From NCBI GenBank assembly GCA_965115825.1, contig OZ220464.1, positions 2,604,001 to 2,668,000 on the forward strand: 64,000 bases of DNA, read 5' to 3'. Shown in pieces: positions 60,687 to 64,000 of the stretch (position 1 is its first letter; each line of letters starts with the position of its first letter). Source of the stretch: Bin87 sp965115825. GTDB taxonomy: Bacteria > Chloroflexota > Dehalococcoidia > Lucifugimonadales > UBA3495. Below the pieces are notes generated by a model. The model saw only the letters and a list, made by a program, of their open reading frames with translations, was not told the DNA's origin and searched no databases. The translations under genes and the position numbers were made by a program.

Positions 60687-60706
60687 ATTCCGACTTTCGC
60701 CGGAAT
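60687..60706. repeat. REP-like palindrome with CGTCATTCC repeats
   Basis: ATTCCGAC TTTC GCCGGAAT with a one-pair mismatch; CGTCATTCC occurs three times between 60631 and 60691. It lies between the DUF1800 and DUF1501 genes. Confidence 0.7.
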
Positions 60707-60723
60707 CCGGTGTCGCCCAAAAG

Positions 60724-62133
60724 CTAGGCGTAAATGTACTCCTTGGTGGCGACTATCATTTGCAGCAATTCGCTCACGCGGTCAGCGAACTCGGGCGTGT
60801 CCGTATGCAGAGTCCCGTGCTTCGCCATGCCCGCCGCCAGCATCTGCCGCGTTTCATCGGCCAGTTCGTAATGGCCCAGCAGCCGGCAGGTATCGTCGAC
60901 CATGTCTCCCGGCTCAATCACCGGGCCGCGGTTGCCCAGCTGCTCAACGATGCCCTTGACGCCCGGCTGGTTCACGTCGCCCACAAAGTCGGCGGTGAAG
61001 TTGATGCGATGCACCAGCGTGCCGCCGTCAATCCACTCGCGGCCGGTATGCCAGCCTTCCACCGACGGCGGATTGAAAATCTCCTGCCCCATGTGCTTCA
61101 TTTCGTCAAAGATGAACTCAAAGCCGGGCTTGGGTTCAGTCCAGTCGCCCACCAATCGCAGCGTGCCGATAACCGTTTCAATCGGGCTCTTAACCCGCTG
61201 GAAACGAGCGTTCTTGAAGGCATCGGAGTGGAAGAGCGCCCGCAGCATAGCCTTGATGTTGTAGCCTGAGCGGAAGTACTCATCCTCCAGCATCTTGATG
61301 GTTGCCATGTCCCTCGGCGGCGTGTCCATCCAGGCCGGCACCTGAGCTTCGTCGGCCACGAAGTAGCTGTACAGATGGCGGGAAATGAAGCGTGCCGTGG
61401 CCGGCTGCTTTACGATGATGTCAACGATGTCCTCACCGTTGAAGTTGCCGGTTTCGCCCAGGAACGTCTTGACGCCTTCATCGTGGTCGTCCGGGTTATA
61501 GACGAACTTGGCCGCATAGCGTCCGTAGGGCTGGCCCGGCACGTTGTTGGCGATAGTCCAGCCGGTAAATGCGCGGGCGCACTCTTTCACGTCGTCTTCC
61601 GTGTAGTTGAACTCCCCGTCCATACCCACGCCCATAGAGAACAGTTCCAGGAGCTCCCTGCCGTAGTTTTCGTTGATGGCTCCCTTGTGGCTGAGGCAGT
61701 TGTCCAGGAAGAAAATCATCGCCGGGTCCTTGGAAATTTCCACCAGCAGGTCGCGGAAGCTGCCCATCCCGTGCTTGCGGAACATCTCGATTTCATCGTA
61801 AGACGTGGGGTAGCTCTGCGTCTTGCTGTCGGCGGTGCAAAGGATGCCGTGCCAGAACAGGCACATCTTCTCTTCCAGCTGGTTCCTGGAGTTGATAAAG
61901 CGGAAGGCAACGTATTCCGGCAGCCCCCGCGTATGGTGGCTCCACTCAATGAAGCACCGTTCGGCGATGTCCAGGTCCATCCCGTGGTCGTTCACTTCGG
62001 GGTTGAGCAATTCTTCCACCGTAGCGTCATAGCCCTTGGCCGCGCGCGCTTCCAGCTCAGAGTACTGCGCTCCGAAACCGGCCCGGCGCATCAAGTGGGC
62101 CATCAATGCAATGTCATGGTTCTGGTCTGCCAT
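60724..62133 (-). CDS. DUF1800 family protein
   Basis: 469 aa. Family signature: LMRRAGFGAQYSELEARAAKG near the start, then EKMCLFWHGILCTADSK, LDNCLSHKGAINENYGRELLEL, YTEDDVKECARAFTGWTI, and the C-terminal PPSVEGWHTGREWID. No signal peptide. AGGAGG precedes the ATG. DUF1800-DUF1501 pairs are common and may act together, but the reaction is unknown. Confidence 0.93.
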   Translation of the reverse strand: MADQNHDIALMAHLMRRAGFGAQYSELEARAAKGYDATVEELLNPEVNDHGMDLDIAERCFIEWSHHTRGLPEYVAFRFINSRNQLEEKMCLFWHGILCTADSKTQSYPTSYDEIEMFRKHGMGSFRDLLVEISKDPAMIFFLDNCLSHKGAINENYGRELLELFSMGVGMDGEFNYTEDDVKECARAFTGWTIANNVPGQPYGRYAAKFVYNPDDHDEGVKTFLGETGNFNGEDIVDIIVKQPATARFISRHLYSYFVADEAQVPAWMDTPPRDMATIKMLEDEYFRSGYNIKAMLRALFHSDAFKNARFQRVKSPIETVIGTLRLVGDWTEPKPGFEFIFDEMKHMGQEIFNPPSVEGWHTGREWIDGGTLVHRINFTADFVGDVNQPGVKGIVEQLGNRGPVIEPGDMVDDTCRLLGHYELADETRQMLAAGMAKHGTLHTDTPEFADRVSELLQMIVATKEYIYA

Positions 62134-62153
62134 TGGTTTAAGCCTCCTCTAAT

Positions 62154-62222
62154 TCCGAACTAACAAGATCCGAGCTAACAAGTCGCCGGCGCTATCCTAT
62201 CATTAAGCGCCCCATCCCTCAA
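62154..62222 (-). promoter_or_regulatory. Probable promoter and 14-bp direct repeats before DUF1800
   Basis: On the - strand TTGAGG (62217-62222), 17-bp spacer, TAGGAT (62194-62199). Downstream, two copies of a 14-mer differing by one base lie at 62154-62167 and 62169-62182 (+ strand TCCGARCTAACAAG). The 15-bp period could reflect an operator in the leader. Confidence 0.5.
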
Positions 62223-62431
62223 CACCCGTCTATAATGAGGCCCTTGCAAAACGGCGCGACAATCATTGGGCAAGACGCGTCAAGCCGATGATTGCTGCAC
62301 AGCAGAGCGTAGGAAGTCGAGTACCGTTGAGGCGCAAGCGGCGAAAAGAGCGTTTCGCAAGCGCCTCTGGGCTTCCGTGCCTCCCATTCCGATATAGCAG
62401 CATAACCGGGAGAGGCGGCGTCCTTGAACCG

Positions 62432-62472
62432 TAAAAACGGCAGGGGCAGGCCCGCAGACCCACCCCTGCCGT
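62432..62472 (-). terminator. Intrinsic terminator of the Ig/IPT-like gene
   Basis: On the - strand ACGGCAGGGG (62472-62463), a 16-nt loop, CCCCTGCCGT (62446-62437), then TTTT. About 45 bp after the gene stop. The 62223-62431 stretch holds nothing else recognised. Confidence 0.85.
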
Positions 62473-62517
62473 TGCCGTTTCCCAACTATCGGGCAAGCGC
62501 AGCGGTTTGCCGCCAGC

Positions 62518-64000
62518 CTACCAGACCATCAGGTTCCAGCAGTTGCCGCCGGCGCTGCAGGTCAGGCTGCGGCTCTTGCCGCCCAGGGCTACGTCCTCAA
62601 CGTCCTCGGTGACCAGCACCCAGTAGGGTTCGCCGGCTACCAGCTCCGTCAAGGTGTTCAGCTCCGCGAACTCCGGACGGCTGTCGTAGAACAGCCACTC
62701 CTTGCCGATGCCGTCAAAGTAGAACACCGCCGCCAGGCTGTCGCCCAGCGGAGCCAAAGCCTCGGCTACCGGCGTCTCCTGCCCCAAGGGGCCCTCAGAC
62801 AGGATTTCCAGCTCGCCGATGGCAACCGTCTCTTCAACCTCCAGCAGTACGCTGTACCGGCCTTCATCCAGACCCGGACAGACGACGCCCTCCACGGTAA
62901 CGGCGCCATCGCCGTCAGTGCTGGGCGCACCAGTAGGCTTAACATCCCGACCGCCGATTTCCACCCGGTCAATGCGGGAATGCACCGGCAGCCGGGACGC
63001 CGACAGCGTCACGCTGTCCCCAGGCTGGCACTCACCAGGCTCAATCGTAATGATGGACGCCGGCACGGCATACTCACCCAAGCGAACCAAATCGCTGTAC
63101 TTGGCCTCAATCCGGCTGGTGGAGGGGATGCTAACCGCCCCGCTAACCTGATGTTCAACGAACCAGCGCCCGGTGCCATCGGCGTACTGGCTGTACTCCC
63201 GTTCCCGCTCACCGTCCGTAACGGTGATGGTGATGGCATCCAGCCGAGTGCTGTCCGGGTTGTCCACCGGCCAGTTCTCCCCGGAGATGGTAACCACGTC
63301 CCGAGGCCCGGCCACGGCCGGCGTAACCTTCACGTCAGGCTCCGGGATGGTGATAACCACGCTGCCGGTGTAGCCGTTCTGGTCAACGACCTTGATGGTA
63401 TGGGCTCCCGGCGTCAAAGCCGGGTTGGCGCCGCCGTCAGCCTCCGGCCAGACGGCCACGGCGAAGACGCACCTACCGGCGCTGGAAACGGGAACCTCCC
63501 CATCGCTGTCCAACGAATCCGAATGCACCTTCAAAGGCACACCGTCCAAGGTAATGTTCTCCGCCATAATGGCGTTGCCGGAACCGGAACCGAAGCCCAC
63601 GCAAGTCAGCGTAACCATCTCGTTGGGCCTGGCTTGCGGCTGGCTCACGTTCAGCACCGCCGACTGGATGGTAACCTTGGCGTCCTCAGACTTGTCGCCC
63701 CATTTAGCGTCAATCCGCACCGTTACGCCCAGAGACACCCCGTTGACGTCCGGCGGGAGGTCAAACGTCGCCGTCGCCGAACCGTCCTGGCCGATGCCGG
63801 TTGACGACACATTGCCCGTGAACACCTCGCCGCCCAGCTTCAACTCCTTGAACCCGGCCCCAACAGTGGGAAAATCCTGGGCGAAGACCGTTATCGTATC
63901 GCCTACTCTAGCTTCAGTCGGCGACACTCTGATGGACGGCAGCAGCTCAAAGTCCTCATAATCTGCGCCGGACGTGCGGCCTTCGCCGTCTTCCACGCAG
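62518..64000 (-). CDS. Large secreted-type protein with repeated Ig/IPT-like domains (partial)
   Basis: At least 492 aa, open to the right edge, so the N terminus is missing. Repeated segments of about 100 residues begin with S-P-T-E-A-R-V-G-D-T-I-T-V, QPQARPNEMVTLTCVGFGSG, PAVAGPRDVVTISGENWP and EPGECQPGDSVTLSASRLP, typical of IPT/TIG or Ig-like folds. The C terminus ends in a domain with WLFYDSRPEFAELNTLTEL and SAGGNCWNLMVW. Probably extracellular, structural or adhesive. Confidence 0.85.
   Translation of the reverse strand, partial: CVEDGEGRTSGADYEDFELLPSIRVSPTEARVGDTITVFAQDFPTVGAGFKELKLGGEVFTGNVSSTGIGQDGSATATFDLPPDVNGVSLGVTVRIDAKWGDKSEDAKVTIQSAVLNVSQPQARPNEMVTLTCVGFGSGSGNAIMAENITLDGVPLKVHSDSLDSDGEVPVSSAGRCVFAVAVWPEADGGANPALTPGAHTIKVVDQNGYTGSVVITIPEPDVKVTPAVAGPRDVVTISGENWPVDNPDSTRLDAITITVTDGEREREYSQYADGTGRWFVEHQVSGAVSIPSTSRIEAKYSDLVRLGEYAVPASIITIEPGECQPGDSVTLSASRLPVHSRIDRVEIGGRDVKPTGAPSTDGDGAVTVEGVVCPGLDEGRYSVLLEVEETVAIGELEILSEGPLGQETPVAEALAPLGDSLAAVFYFDGIGKEWLFYDSRPEFAELNTLTELVAGEPYWVLVTEDVEDVALGGKSRSLTCSAGGNCWNLMVW

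Overview
The window is high-GC bacterial DNA with densely packed genes, many of them read from the - strand. The gene content points to a Chloroflexota member of the Dehalococcoidia/SAR202 kind. It includes a DUF1800/DUF1501/NHL cluster without obvious signal peptides, FlK-like thioesterase, RidA paralogues, cupins, acyl-CoA dehydrogenase/enoyl-CoA hydratase/SDR genes, an Fe-ADH of maleylacetate-reductase type, and an LRR protein on a Thr/Pro stalk. This taxonomic call is inference; no rRNA or other phylogenetic marker is present.

Layout. 1-4.1 kb: a 61-bp minisatellite, an MFS exporter, dodecin, RidA and an aminotransferase. 4.1-5.3 kb: two short CRISPR-like arrays (about 29-bp repeats, about 32-bp unique spacers) flanking a Thr/Pro-rich secreted ORF broken by a nonsense codon; no cas genes are present. 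5.4-8.5 kb: Uma2-type nuclease, a second RidA, a decayed M20 amidohydrolase, and dnaN. 9-15 kb: AlaX editing protein, S9 peptidase, Fe-ADH, a VapBC-like pair, DinB and an ECHDC3-like hydratase. 15-22 kb: acyl-CoA dehydrogenase, SDR, a tandemly duplicated coiled-coil gene, panB, an Mrr nuclease and a DUF2520 Rossmann protein that could supply ketopantoate reductase. 22-24 kb: DUF2283/DUF4258-like small genes with one decayed copy. 24-28 kb: P1 peptidase, SbcD, a frameshifted gene and a 214-216-bp tandem array.

29-34.4 kb is a zinc locus transcribed as zur-znuA-znuC-znuB-MFS. It has a clear promoter whose -10 overlaps a perfect inverted repeat, and the terminal MFS carrier has histidine-rich ends. 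35-41.9 kb: thioesterase, bicupin, enolase, rsmG, a histone-deacetylase-like protein, a DNA adenine methyltransferase between 28-bp direct repeats, and trmI. 42-50.7 kb: LRR protein, S1C protease, aldehyde dehydrogenase, orphan CopG-type antitoxin, panC and a HerA-like ATPase with a HAS-barrel partner. 50.9-57.2 kb: a promoter-led stretch without a gene, tRNA-Asn, and a complete branched-chain amino-acid ABC transporter. 57.3-64 kb: secreted and large conserved proteins (DUF1501, DUF1800, NHL, Ig/IPT-like).

The + strand is strongly G-rich to about 28 kb and becomes C-rich towards the right end, whatever the gene direction. A dispersed GTCAGAATC...GGATT element flips orientation across the same zone. 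This looks like a replication-strand switch of terminus type, or the edge of an inversion.
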